From Cornus controversa (taxonomy: Eukaryota > Streptophyta > Magnoliopsida > Cornales > Cornaceae): DNA of 64,000 nucleotides. The notes below the pieces were generated by a model. The model did not search any database. It saw nothing but the letters and a program-made list of their open reading frames with translations, and was not told the DNA's origin. How positions within the stretch are numbered: the stretch's first letter is position 1; each line of letters begins with the position of its first letter. Where the stretch lies: contig CM048845.1 in the NCBI GenBank assembly GCA_026545225.1, positions 77,581,533 to 77,645,532 of the forward strand. Direction: 5' to 3'. Below are positions 45,866 through 57,320 of this stretch, in pieces. The translations under genes and the position numbers were made by a program.

Positions 45866-46715
45866 GTTAACTTTAAATTCAAGGAAGATCAAAATTCGAG
45901 ATGAGGAACATTAATTTAAATGCAACAATTAATTTAAAATAAATCGACAATCTTAATTTAAAGTTAACTTGAAAAACTTTGAACCATTAATGTGTCTATC
46001 AAACTAAGTTAAGTAAAACCATATTTTTCATTTTTACTTTTTACTGCCAACAATAAGAATCAAACTTTTAATCTTATAAACCCTTTGGATTTTATGCTAA
46101 CATTTATACTTCTTTTGGTAAGAAGGAGGAAAGATGGGCAGAGAGAATGAACAATTTTCTTTCGTTTGGTAGAGAAGATACAAGGAGAGAAGAGAAAAGA
46201 TGATGAATGAGTCATCTTTTATTTTTCACAAATTTTCATCTATCTAAATTTGGACAGAAGACATAAAGGAAAAAAGACAAAGCTATTGTAAATGTTTTAA
46301 ATTATAAAACATTCCTTCTTTCTATTTCATTTTCTCCTAACAAATGAAATAAGATATTAACTCATTTTCTTTTCTTCCATTCAACCAAACAAAAAGAGAA
46401 AATAACACCATCTCTTCTCTAGAAATGTCTCATCCGTCCCTCCTCTCTTTGCATCCAATTTTCTTCATTCCTACCAAACAAAGCATTACTCCAATGAATT
46501 TCACAAAGAGTTCAACCAATGTAAACCAAAAAATTTAAACCAATTGACCATAACCAAAAATAAAAATAAAAATAAAAACAACTAAAATAAAGTAGTCAAA
46601 TTTTCATATACTTTCAGATTTTGAGAGTAAAAGACCAAAGCATACCACTTTATAAAATGGTGAAATGCTCTAACCACTGCTGAGATTTTCCTTTATTGCT
46701 CACGGATTAAACTTA
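44776..46715. other. Intergenic sequence
   Basis: AT-rich with (AT)n runs at 45081-45104 and 45834-45861 and a (GA)n run at 45105-45130. At 45236-45310 the sequence GAGTAAACTGCAAAAAACAC followed by TCCCGCC resembles a Mutator-like left end, but no partner end was found. No gene seen. Confidence 0.55.
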
Positions 46716-46882
46716 TTTCAAAATTGCTTTGACACCCCCTGTCAGAGTTAGAGTTAGCAATAGTCTATTTTTTAACGAAAAATATGTTTTTACTATAATA
46801 CCTTTATTTTAATTAACTGGATGTTGACGTGTAATGTATTTCTTCTTGTTTCAGTTTCTCTCTCCAAGACTTTCACTCATCG

Positions 46883-46919
<37 letters not shown>

Positions 46920-48422
46920 AATTATACACCCACAAACAACTTACCAAACTGAAGTGAGTCAAGCACAGGCCAGCCAAGTTCCGGCAGACCTAACTTACCA
47001 TCGATCAAAGACCTAGCTAACCGACCAAGGTATCGCTGATCGATTAAGATTTCATTGTCGCGTGACTGATCGACCACTTCTCACCATCGTGACAGGCCAT
47101 AAACGACCACTTACCACCATCTATGCATACCATCGACTAGGACTCTCACCAAAATAATTGAAATCCCTACAATTGAAAGTCGAATCGAGCCATCACATGT
47201 AACTACTTGTCAACCCACAACAACCGAGATTCTCCATAGGGACACGAGGTTCTTGTGTGAAATTATGGCACTGGAAAACTAAAATTTGGAGATTCTCTCC
47301 TTCATTGGTATTTTCCTCTTCTTTTGTAGATAGAATTCTTACACACAAACATACACACACACACAAAATCACACCTACTTGATTTACTCTAGTTTCAATT
47401 TGGGATTTTGGGGATTTAACAATCCCTACTTGTTTGTATATATGTATATTTATATATATATATATTGAACAAACAAAATAGGTCGACTCTTATTTCGAAA
47501 TGGGGGTCTATTTGCATATCTATATTACATTTAAGCATTGTGTTTGAATCTCCCTAAAAAAATCACAATCTAACTGAAAAAAATGCTTAAAAACCAATCT
47601 CACGGTTCAAAATATCTACGCTTATTTATGGTTTAAAATAATTCTCTCTATTTACGATCAAATTGTCACGATTTATCAACTACATTTACACCTAAAATAA
47701 CGTTATATTTTTTATAGTCCCGTAGATATATATATGGGTTAAGTGCATAAAACTCCCTCGTTATATACAAAATGTGTAAATATCCCCTTGTTGTTTAAAA
47801 AATCCCTACAATTTTTAATTTATGCAATTAAGGATAAATCTTCAATTTGAACAGTGAAATGACTAAAGTACCCTTATTTTATAAATAAATAATAAAAAGG
47901 GTATAGTGCAAAAGACTCTTGCTATATATAAATTGTGCAAATATCCCCCTGACATTCAATTAACCCCCTTGCATTTTTGAAAGTGTGCAAATAAGGACAT
48001 TTTGTCAATTTAACAATTAAAATATCTAAAATATCCTCACATTTTTGTTATGTTTGGATGTCCAAAAAGGGTTGATCTGAATATCAATTTCTTATTTATT
48101 TCAAAAGTGTACGAATACATCTTTAGTTTTCACTTGCCGAGCCCAACCAGATTATCCATTTCCAAACCTATCCCAAATAATAAAATAATTAAAAAATATT
48201 TTTAATTAATAAAAAAAATAAGAAAAATGATCAATTTCTCATTTATTTAAAAAATGTGTGAATTCCCCCATCATTTTCATACGCCAAGCCCAACTAGGGG
48301 GTCCATTTTCGGGCCTATTTGAAATAATAAAATATATTTTTAGTTAATACTAAAATAAAAATGAGAAATATGACATCCAAACATGGCACACGGGTGTCAA
48401 AGGTTGTGAGGGTCATTTAAAA

Positions 48423-48568
48423 ATGATATTTTAGGAATTTTAATGATTTTTTTTATCATAAATTACTAAGGGAGGGGTATTTGCACAAAAAATTCCTAAA
48501 AATGATATTTTAGGAATTTTAATGATTTTTTTTATCATAATTGACTGAGGGAGGGGTATTTGCACAAA
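48423..48568. repeat. About 75 bp tandem duplication
   Basis: AATGATATTTTAGGAATTTT, then AATGATTTTTTTTATCATAA and GGGAGGGGTATTTGCAC, occur twice in a row with one or two differences. Confidence 0.9.
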
Positions 48569-48576
48569 AAAATTAA

Positions 48577-50129
48577 GGGTTAAATTCATAAAACCCCCAT
48601 TCACTATCAAAAATTCTCATAAAACCCCCTAAATTTTCAAAAACTCCCGTTTACTATCAATTTCTCTCATATAAGGACAAATTTAAATGTCTCTGTCAGT
48701 TTGATTTTGAAATTACCAAAATATCCTTCGTTTATTTAATAATTTTAAATACAAAAAAAAATTTATTTTAAAATGACGAATGTGCCCATCCATTATTTTA
48801 AAATGATAGATGTGTCACTTTACACAATGTCGTTTAAGTTTCAATATACAGGTTTTGCATACATTACATGACATCAGCATCTCATCGTTTTATCATATTC
48901 ACCGGCCAAGGTAACATCTCCACCATGGAAGACGTCAACAACCAACACCACCACAAACAACCATTTGGGAGCACCACAATCCCCATCCCAGTGCCACCAC
49001 CATCCCCACCCTAAACCCACCATTATCGCAGACCTGCGATCGAAATTGAACGGCCGGCCAAGGTAGCATCTCCACTATGGAAGACGTTAATAACCACCAC
49101 CACCACAAACAACCACCTGGGAGCACCACGATCCCCATCCCAGTAATTGCCACCACCATCCCCACCCCAAAACCACCATTATCGCAGCCCTGCGATCGAA
49201 ATTAAATGGTCGGCCAAGGTAGCATCTCCACCATGGAAGACGTCAACAACCACCACCACCCAAAACCACCATTATCGCAGCCCTCGATTAAAATTCAACG
49301 GCTACAATCTCTTTTCATCTCATCGTTTTATCCTAGTCACCGGTCAAGGTAGCATCTCCACCATGGAAGACGTCGAAGAAATCAAGATCTCCTACTTCTC
49401 CGTCGTTGGATGGAGAACAACCACCACCACCACAAACAACCACCGCTGGGAGCACCACCATCCCCATCCCAGTAATCGCCACCACCATCCCCACCCCAAA
49501 ACCACCATTATCGTAGTCCTGCGATCAAAATTGAACGGCTACAGTCTCTTGTCTAACGCCATTTTCACCTCGGATCTCTAGTACCATATCTTAATGATGA
49601 AGCCTTCAACTTTTTCTCTCCTTGCAACATTGTGTCTCTCCGTTAATCATCATCGCTAATCTCCACAACCTCTCCTCTAACTGTAGTTTCGTCGTCGCCG
49701 ACAACTTTGGTTTGAACATGGCAGCAGCATCGTGTTCTGTTAGGGTTTGAGAGAGAGTATAGGGAAGAAAGTGGTTAGGTTTTTAAAATTACATAAAAGC
49801 CCAAATTTTTGATGATGTGGCAGATTCAGTTGAGGGCATTTTTTGTCTAAAAAATATTGGGACAGTGACTAACCTCCTCCTCAAAGCTAGCTTTTTCCAT
49901 TGATATATATATATAGCGGAAGGGTATGTTAGTCTTTTAATTTTCAATATATGTATAAAGGTCAATTTAGTCATTTACACGCCACTTAAAGAGCACGTGA
50001 GTTGCACACACGATTTCTTCGTTAAATCTAACCAAAAACTAACGGGAGGGGGCTATTTGATCAATTTTTTACTATAGGGGGTTTTATGAGAATTTTTTAT
50101 TATAGAAGGGGGTTTTATGAATTTAACCC
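48577..50129. mobile_element. Mutator-like element, innermost nested layer
   Basis: The ends GGGTTAAATTCATAAAACCC are identical in inverted orientation, continuing with CTCATAAAACCCCCTA on both sides. A perfect 9 bp duplication AAAAATTAA flanks the element (48568-48576 and 50130-50138). The perfect duplication makes it the youngest of the three. The interior is a four-copy tandem array (48900-49560). Confidence 0.9.
48900..49560. repeat. Tandem array of about 150 bp, four copies, in the innermost element
   Basis: GGCCAAGGTAGCATCTCCAC, then CATGGAAGACGTC, a CCACCACCACAAACAACCAC stretch and TATCGCAGCCCTGCGATCGA, recur at 48904, 49056, 49212 and 49342. The unit resembles part of a coding region of a plant gene but I could not identify it. 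Confidence 0.85.
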
Positions 50130-50429
50130 AAAAATTAAATGTTTGGGGGTTATATGCACATACTATATTGCAAGGGTGTTTTGCGCACAATTTGTATATA
50201 GCAAGGGTGTTTTTGCACTTTGCTTTAAGAAAAACAAAACATGAAAGACAAAAAGGGTACTTTTGGGTTTTAAAAAAAATTGACATCATCAATTTAAAGT
50301 AAGGGGCAATTTGCTCCAAATATGAAATTATAGGGATTTATATGAACATACCAAATAGTAAGGGTGTTTCTTGCATATTTTCTGTATAGCGGGGAAGTTT
50401 TATGCACTTCACCTTATGTATATTGATTT

Positions 50430-50868
50430 AAGAAACACAGACACGGGTACGGTACGACAGGGACACGAGCGAGAATATGACTATAAAATAATAATATAAT
50501 ATATTAATATATATTAATTATTCAACAAAAAAAACTACATTATAGAAATATTTCAATTTATCACCAAGCAATTAAGAACCAAACAAACTTATAAACAAAA
50601 ATAGACAAATAGATTAAAGAAATAGACTTATTTGGCCCTTTACATATATTTAGCTTAGATTTTTAATCATAACTTAGTCGCATATGATTTTTTTTTTCAA
50701 AATACTTGAATATATACTACTAGTACAAAGTATCTAACACAGGTTCGAGGAGTGTTCAAGAAGTGTTCTAAAAAGAAAATTGTCTGGACACTTCTGTGAA
50801 ATGTTCAATATGTCCGAGGAGTGTCCGACACGGGTACGTCACCCTTGGTTAAGTGTCCGTGCTTTCTA
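50430..50868. mobile_element. MITE-like repeat, copy B (related to 39828-40180)
   Basis: It begins AAGAAACACAGACACGGGTA and ends AAGTGTCCGTGCTTTCTA, roughly inverted copies of each other. The interior shares long blocks with 39828-40180. ATATTGA occurs on both sides, a possible 7-8 bp target duplication. It lies immediately right of the nested Mutator-like elements. Confidence 0.65.
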
Positions 50869-51382
50869 GATATTGAACAAACGAAATTGATTGATTCTGT
50901 ATTTTTAAATGGGTCTGTTCAGAATTGTTCATTTGTATTGGTATATTTAAATATGCAGAGAGAGACTAGAGAGGGAGAGCGGAGAGAGGAAAGAGAGAAA
51001 TATGAGGGAAGGGTAGTTTTGAAAATTTTAATTTCATTGACTTCTGACTTTGTTAACAGTCAACTAATAGTAGGAATTGTCAAGACAAGGTTAACCAAAC
51101 CTCAGGAAAGGTTGGCGACATTTTTTAATTAAGTTCTACCCGTGAGTAATAAATATAAACTTAGGAGGGTGTCAAAGCAATTCACCCTTAAATATATTGG
51201 GTTAGGTCCCACTCTAAGTTACATAATTCTTCTAAAATAGCGCTGCTCTTGCTTCGTCAATCTCTCTGTATGAAATTGAATTTGACCTTTTCGCATGTGT
51301 GGTTGACAATATTTTTGAATTAAGTTCTACCCATGAGTAATAAATGTAAACTTGGGAGGGTGTGAGAGCAATTCACCTTTGT

Positions 51383-51470
51383 AAGAGTAATGATATGTAT
51401 AGAGAAAGTTATGAGAGTGATTCACTTTTTCAATTCTGTGATAACTTTCACTATGCATATCATTACTCTT
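51383..51470. repeat. Short hairpin-forming inverted repeat (MITE-like)
   Basis: AAGAGTAATGATATGTATAG followed by AGAAAGTTAT pairs with the inverted segment ending CATATCATTACTCTT. The arms are about 30 bp with few mismatches around a 25 bp loop. Confidence 0.7.
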
Positions 51471-51692
51471 CTTCTAAAAGAGCGCTGCTCTCGCTCCGTC
51501 ACTCTCTATGTATGACATTGAATTTGCCGTTTTCGCATTCCCACTCTCCCATTCACTTTCGCTCCATCTCTCACTCTTTGTGACTTAGATCACACTCACA
51601 CAGCACAAATGTCCACTATGGGATCGAACCCATCACCTCCCTTCCCCTTTAAGGAAGGAGATGTCATACCAACTAGATTAACGGTGTTGTGT
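51471..51692 (-). mobile_element. tRNA-derived SINE
   Basis: On the minus strand an A box (TCTAGTTGGTATGAC, 51677-51663) and a B box (GGTTCGATCCC, 51630-51620) lie 32 bp apart, as in tRNA genes. The surrounding sequence does not fold as a tRNA with an anticodon loop, so this is a SINE head. The body continues to about 51471 and a part of it (CTTCTAAAA-AGCGCTGCTCT) recurs near 51228-51300. Confidence 0.6.
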
Positions 51693-54352
51693 TTACTTTA
51701 ATATATATTCTTAATTTGCTTATTTATTTATTTCTACCTTAGTAAGAAACTCACACTATCACTTTAGTCTCCACAGGGACTTGAATTCTCAACTCTCTAC
51801 TAACAAATGTTGAGAAAAAAAGTACAATTAAGGTGATAATTTGCTTAATTTCAAATGGTCAAATATGTTCACAACTCTAGATAAATGACAAGGAAATATG
51901 TAATAAACATATTTTTATAAAACAAATAATTAAAATGAGATAACAATGAGAACTAATGTCATAGAAGACCCCATTATTCAATTTAGGAGGAAGCCCATGT
52001 GCAATATATTAAACTAAGTGGACAATCTTGTCCCCTTCTTTATTGATTATGTCGCCACCCGTTAAGAAATTCTTGTCCAATTAGATACTTATCTTGCAAT
52101 TAGAGGATTAATTTTACGAGAAGATCTACATTACACCAGATGAATTTGGATTGGTGTGTGATGTACACACGTAGTAAATTCCATAGTGCGTATTGTACAC
52201 ATGGATGAAATTCACCCGATGTATTTACACCAGATGCATTATAAACGTTCTCTAATTCTACTTCAATTGGAGAGAGTTGTTGGTTCACATTTCTAAACTA
52301 ATTTATATATTGTTACTGTGTATTTGAATAATTACGTATTAAAATGTCAATTCTTTGATGATTGAACTATAAATGGGTGCTTAGGGCCTAAATAATGTAA
52401 AACAAATCAAGGATTTCATCTAAAAAAAAACCTTCATTAAATTTCTCTTCATTAATAGAAGTCAAAGAATAAATGGAAACGATGTTGGATATATTACGAA
52501 AAACCCATAGTCAAATGCAAACACAATAAAAAATTAACAAAAAAAAAAAAAAAAAAATACACACACCACACAAAATGCAAAAAGATTTAACGTGATTTGG
52601 CTTACAAACTAGGTCTATGATGAAGATCGACGAAGAGTTTTCAAAGTCTCTTAAGCCTTTACCCTAGTACATTCTTTGTTTTTCTCTCACTCTCTATCTT
52701 GATTGCTAATGTTCTCTCTTGGACAAAAGAAATCCTTGCATTGGATTACACTAAAGACTACTTAGAATTCGAGTTTAAGACACGCCACAGAAAACATGAA
52801 TTTATAAATTTTTACTTGAGTCGAAACCGAATCACAATTCACAATTCGATTAAAACTTAAACAAAATTCGGACCACAACTTAATGGGACAAAAGAGAAGC
52901 TATTTTCACATCCCATAACTTTTTTGAGCCTCTCTTCTCATGTGATTTTGTTTTTGGGTAAGGTTCTCTCTTCTTATATGGTTGGTTGCTTTCACTTGTT
53001 TTGAGTAAATTTTCAATAATTATATTTAAAAAATTTGTTGAAGAAAATAACTTTGGTATAGTGATTCTAAAACACAGATCATTGGTTTTGAAGGAAAAAA
53101 AAAAAAAAAAAAACTCCTATATTATTTTTGTGCCAAAATTAGCATAGAAAGGTAAAAGAAGCACTTGTAAGATACTCCTACAGTCCTGCTAGCCTAGATA
53201 TGGGTTTATACTAATTGCAAAAGGAGGACGTGCAATGTCAAAGCAGAGGCCGTACCCTACAAATAACATAGATAGGTGGGTTTTTTTCGCATAAAATATA
53301 AGCAAGTTCTTATCTTCTGTAAAATTATAATTAAATAAACAAATAAAATAGAAAAAAAGTACGAGTAGTGTGTTTTCACATGCTAAAGTGGCAGACAAAC
53401 GTGCCCCAACAGAAAATATTTTTTATTCTCGGGACACTCGTCAAGCAAAAAACGTGTCATAGACCATTATAACATGACAAAATAAAAAAATAAAAAATAA
53501 ATAAAAAATGCATACATATTATTTTATTGTTGGGGTTGCTTTAGGGAATATTTTATGAGATGATTGGAGGGGGTGGCGGGGCTCCCAATCAAGAGCCAGA
53601 ATGATGCCGCGCGACGACAACGCATCCCCTCCCCTCCCTCCTATACTTCTTTAAGTATTACAAAAATATTTATTTAAAGTCAATTTTAAAAATTAATCAA
53701 TACTTTTATTATTATTTTTATTTAAATAAGAGCAAAATAAACTTATAATAACTTTGTCCTTAAATACATTTATATATATATTTTAAGTACATTTGATCTT
53801 AAATAAATTTAAATAATTAAAATATTAGGTGTCACTCAGTAAATTTTTTTATCTTCTGTGTTTTTTGGCTAAATTTAAACAAATTAATAATATATTAATT
53901 TTAGTACTCAAAATTTAATAATTTAAAGAAGATACGAAAATTTACCACTCCATTGGTTTCAGAAACTTGAACTCTCAATTAAACTAAAATCCATTGTAGC
54001 AATATTTAAAAAAGATGTTAAGGATCTTTCAATTATTCTTATTTTCATTTTTATTTTCCTTTTTCTCTTTCTAGGATATTCCGAGGTTAATGACATTTAT
54101 TAATAGTGTAAATTTTGGACATAAGTTGTCTTAATACTAAAGAGTATATAAAACATGTAATAGATCGCATCCTATTATTTATTAATGATAGACATGACCA
54201 AATTAAATCATACAACACTTATTACATAATATGGTCTAATATGGTCCTTGTTAATTCATATATTGATGTTTAAAAATTTGAACCTTTTACAATTGCACTG
54301 GATAATAGCCCCCATAATATTAAATTACATATTATTATCAAATCTCATGATG

Positions 54353-54388
<36 letters not shown>

Positions 54389-54600
54389 ATATTTTGGTAT
54401 CTAGTGTGTGAGTTAACTAACGATTGCAAACAAAGGTCTAATAAATCAGCGGAGTATTATATTTTAAAAAAGTGTTAGACTCCGAGATAAAATGCGCCGT
54501 CTTAAAAAGTGTTAGGGACTTCGCGATAAATCGGTTAGCCTTCGTAGAAACCGCCCGCTTTGTACACTGCCTTTTAACCTCACTCGCTCGCAAGTCGCTC
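51693..54600. other. Upstream intergenic region of MYC2
   Basis: No gene seen. A degraded copia-LTR-like piece may lie at 52550-52700 (GATTTAACGTGATTTGGCTT). There is a GC-rich patch at 53565-53640 and an (AT)n run at 54356-54383. A 38 bp direct repeat (AAAAAGTGTTAG..GATAAA) lies at about 54466-54535. Confidence 0.5.
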
Positions 54601-54822
54601 ACAGCCCCCACTAAAATTCACCTCAAATGTACCCCAAATACATGCCAAATCCAAATGAATCCCAAATTCTCTCAACCCCACAGCCAACACAGCATATCAC
54701 ATACTATCAAATAATCAAACCCAAATTCTCCTCTCTCTCTCTCTCTCCACCTCCACCATTCTCAAACTCCAACCAGCCGCCTTCTCTTTCTCTCTCTACT
54801 CTCCGACCACGCCGACACCGTC

Positions 54823-54828
54823 CACGTG
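54823..54828. promoter_or_regulatory. G-box CACGTG upstream of MYC2
   Basis: A perfect CACGTG within GTCCACGTGTTC lies 151 bp before the MYC2 start codon, in or just before the leader. MYC2-type proteins bind this hexamer, so feedback on its own gene is plausible but not shown by the sequence. Confidence 0.6.
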
Positions 54829-54900
54829 TTCACTCCACCGGAAAACATCTTTCTACCATCAATCACTTCTTCACGCACTGCCGTCTTCTCTCACTAAAAG

Positions 54901-54936
<36 letters not shown>

Positions 54937-54973
54937 ATCTCCCTATAGAACCTGGACATCCGGTGTCCGGTAC

Positions 54974-54982
54974 ATGGAATGA
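54974..54982 (+). promoter_or_regulatory. Three-codon upstream ORF overlapping the MYC2 start
   Basis: ATGGAATGA: its ATG is five bases before the MYC2 ATG and its TGA overlaps that ATG by two bases. Ribosomes scanning from the 5' end meet it first. Translation of MYC2 would need leaky scanning or short backward re-initiation, so it may damp protein output. Confidence 0.6.
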
Positions 54983-56943
54983 CGGACTACCGGTTACCGG
55001 CTATGAATATGTGGACGGACGACAACGCGTCGATGATGGAGGCCTTCATGACCTCGGATCTCACGTCGTTTTGGCCTCCGCCGCCGTCCTCTGCCTCCAC
55101 CTCCGCCGTGGTTGCTGACCTATCTAGAGCTCCAAACCCACCAACTCCGTCCATGGCGGTCTTTAACCAAGAGACTCTCCAACAGCGCCTCCAGACCCTC
55201 ATCGAAGGGGCTCGAGAGAGCTGGACCTACGCCATCTTCTGGCAGTCGTCGGTCGTCGATTATTCCGGCGGGTCGATGCTGGGTTGGGGCGATGGGTACT
55301 ACAAAGGCGAAGAAGACAAGGCTAAGCGCAAAACGGCGCAATCCTCGGTGGAGCAAGAGCACCGGAAAAAGGTCCTCCGTGAGCTGAATTCACTGATATC
55401 CGGCAGCTCTACTTCGACCGACGAAGCCGTGGACGAAGAAGTCACCGACACCGAGTGGTTCTTTCTGGTGTCAATGACTCAGTCATTTGTTAATGGAAGT
55501 GGGCTTCCGGGTCAGGCCTTCTTAAATTCGTCTCCGATTTGGATCGCCGGAGCTGAGAGACTCGCGTGCTCGACGTGCGAACGAGCGACACAGGGAAAGG
55601 TGTTTGGGTTGCAGACGATGGTGTGTATACCGTCGTCGAACGGAGTAGTCGAATTGGGTTCGACGGAGTTGATACTTCAATCATCTGAGCTCATGAACAA
55701 GGTAAGGGTTTTGTTCAATTTCAATAGCCTCGAAATGGGTTCGTGGCCGATTCCGCCGGATCACGGCGAGACCGACCCGTCATCGCTTTACATCACTGAT
55801 CCATCGTCGTCCGGTGTTGAAATCAGAAATTCTGATAACCCAATACCGTCGACAAATCTCCCCTCGAAGCAAATCGTGTTTGACAACCCTAATTCCAGTA
55901 CGTTGACTGAAAACCCTATTGCTATTCAACAAACCCCAACCCCAACCCCAACCCCAACCCAGAGTTTCTTTGCTAGAGAATTGAATTTTTCTGAATATGG
56001 GTTTGATGGAAGTAGTATTAGGAATGGAAATTCGCATCCATGTAAGCCTGAAACAGGCGAGATATTGAATTTTGGAGAGAGCAAGAGGAGTTCTAGTAGA
56101 GCAAATGGGAATTTCTTTTCGGGTCAATCACAATTTGGAGGAACAGAGGACGTTAAGAAGAGGTCTCCCACTTCTCGGGGTAGTAACGAGGAGGGTATGC
56201 TCTCCTTCACTTCCGGGGTGGTTTTGCCCTCTTCCGGCGTGGTGAAATCGAGTGGTGGTGGTGTAGATTCGGACCATTCTGATCTTGAGGCCTCGGTGGT
56301 TCGAGAAACAGATAGTAGTAGAGTTGTGGAACCCGAAAAGCGGCCTAGAAAACGGGGTAGAAAACCTGCGAATGGAAGGGAAGAGCCCTTGAATCATGTG
56401 GAAGCTGAGAGGCAAAGAAGAGAGAAGCTCAACCAGAGGTTCTATGCACTCCGGGCTGTGGTCCCAAATGTGTCGAAAATGGACAAAGCTTCACTTCTTG
56501 GAGATGCAATTGCTTACATCAATGAGCTCAAATCAAAGCTTCAAACAGCAGAGTTGGATAAAGAGGAATTAAGGAGCCAAGTTGAGACCTTGAAGAAGGA
56601 CATAGGTCGTAAGGAATCACGAAATTCAGCTCCACCACCACCACCACCACCTGATCAAGAGCTAAAAATGTCAAACCATGGAAGCAATTCGATAGATATG
56701 GACATCGATGTGAAGATCATTGGTTGGGACGCCATGATTCGAATACAATGTAGCAAAGAAAACCACCCAGCAGCGAGGTTAATGTCGGCTTTGAAGGAGC
56801 TAGACCTGGATGTGCACCATGCCAGTGTGTCTGTGGTGAATGATTTGATGATCCAACAAGCCACAGTCAAGATGGGAGGTCCAATTTACACTCAAGATCA
56901 GCTGAGGCAAGCCTTGTCTTCCAAAGTTGCCGATACACGATGA
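54979..56943 (+). CDS. MYC2: Transcription factor MYC2 (bHLH, jasmonate signalling)
   Basis: This intact, intronless frame of 654 codons starts [20 protein letters not shown], the conserved N-terminus of MYC2, which fixes the start. The bHLH-MYC N-terminal region has the JAZ-interaction domain at about residues 84-152 ([23 protein letters not shown] with the key Asp105) and the acidic activation segment [19 protein letters not shown] (about 152-170). KVRVLFNF follows at 241-248. A basic nuclear-localisation stretch, KRPRKRGRK, is at about 454-462. The bHLH starts [17 protein letters not shown] at residue 472 and includes [20 protein letters not shown], with the His/Glu/Arg contacts for a G-box. 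A zipper and an ACT-like C-terminal domain ([19 protein letters not shown]) follow. In Arabidopsis the protein is held by JAZ repressors and, once they are destroyed, activates or represses jasmonate genes in the nucleus with MED25. Odd points are a (PT)n run near 315-327 and seven prolines near 551-557. It is slightly longer than the Arabidopsis protein (about 623). Confidence 0.97.
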   Translation: MTDYRLPAMNMWTDDNASMMEAFMTSDLTSFWPPPPSSASTSAVVADLSRAPNPPTPSMAVFNQETLQQRLQTLIEGARESWTYAIFWQSSVVDYSGGSMLGWGDGYYKGEEDKAKRKTAQSSVEQEHRKKVLRELNSLISGSSTSTDEAVDEEVTDTEWFFLVSMTQSFVNGSGLPGQAFLNSSPIWIAGAERLACSTCERATQGKVFGLQTMVCIPSSNGVVELGSTELILQSSELMNKVRVLFNFNSLEMGSWPIPPDHGETDPSSLYITDPSSSGVEIRNSDNPIPSTNLPSKQIVFDNPNSSTLTENPIAIQQTPTPTPTPTQSFFARELNFSEYGFDGSSIRNGNSHPCKPETGEILNFGESKRSSSRANGNFFSGQSQFGGTEDVKKRSPTSRGSNEEGMLSFTSGVVLPSSGVVKSSGGGVDSDHSDLEASVVRETDSSRVVEPEKRPRKRGRKPANGREEPLNHVEAERQRREKLNQRFYALRAVVPNVSKMDKASLLGDAIAYINELKSKLQTAELDKEELRSQVETLKKDIGRKESRNSAPPPPPPPDQELKMSNHGSNSIDMDIDVKIIGWDAMIRIQCSKENHPAARLMSALKELDLDVHHASVSVVNDLMIQQATVKMGGPIYTQDQLRQALSSKVADTR

Positions 56944-57320
56944 GCAATAGTATAGATAGAAATCGGCTAAAGCTTACAGGACCTGGGTTTCTTTATCAAT
57001 TGGGTAAGGCTGCACATACTTTGTTTCAATTTCATCTTGATAAGGTTTTTGATAGATTTTAAGTGAAAAGCCAAGTGAGTTCGGCTTTTTTTTTTTCTTT
57101 CTTTCTTCTTCTTCTTCTTCTTCTTCTTGTTTTTAGTATCTGTATCTTATTTCGCTTCCATGTATCTTGTGTAGTTTTAATGTACATAATCATAAAGCTC
57201 GGAGAATTTTCGGGGCTCTTATTGACGTTAATTAGAGGAGGATGTGCATGAACTCTGCAACTTTATATGTTTTTGTATCATGTGTTCATGTATTTTCTTG
57301 GTTGATTTCAACATAAATGA
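56944..57320 (+). other. 3' UTR region of MYC2
   Basis: The sequence after the stop codon contains a CTT/TTC microsatellite (57093-57127) and TGTA-rich sequence. AT-rich candidate polyadenylation signals occur near 57310 (ACATAAATGAAG). The exact cleavage site cannot be read. Confidence 0.5.

Larger units (their letters stand above)
47899..50225. mobile_element. Mutator-like element, middle nested layer
   Basis: The ends GGGTATAGTGCAAAAGACTC and (complement) AAGCAAAGTGCAAAAACACC lead into matching repeats (CTTGCTATATA-AAATTGTG). The flanking 9-mers TAATAAAAA and TAAGAAAAA agree at 8 of 9. A unit of about 75 bp (AATGATATTTTAGGAATTTT onward) is duplicated at 48423-48568. It contains the element 48577-50129. 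Confidence 0.8.
47736..50414. mobile_element. Mutator-like element, outer of three nested layers
   Basis: The ends GGGTTAAGTGCATAAAACTC and (complement) AGGTGAAGTGCATAAAACTT start terminal inverted repeats of about 100 bp. The flanking 9-mers TATATATAT and TATGTATAT agree at 8 of 9. It contains the element 47899-50225 and encodes no protein of its own. Confidence 0.8.
46716..51187. mobile_element. Possible outermost Mutator-like element of the nest
   Basis: The ends share AATTGCTTTGACACCC, inverted, and the flanking 9-mers TTAAACTTA and TTAAATATA agree at 7 of 9. Similarity fades after about 20 bp, unlike the inner elements, so this layer is tentative. The right end begins (complement) GGGTGAATTGCTTTGACACC, close to the consensus of the other ends in this window. 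Confidence 0.4.

Noticed and set aside
51610-51690. tRNA gene
   Set aside because: A and B boxes are present but no cloverleaf or anticodon arm can be formed; it is a SINE head.
52540-52720. Copia LTR
   Set aside because: GATTTAACGTGATTTGGCTT is reminiscent of copia LTRs, but no partner LTR, primer site or duplication was found.
54987-56870. Several 60-115 codon ORFs overlapping MYC2 in other frames
   Set aside because: They are shadows of the GC-richer MYC2 coding sequence.
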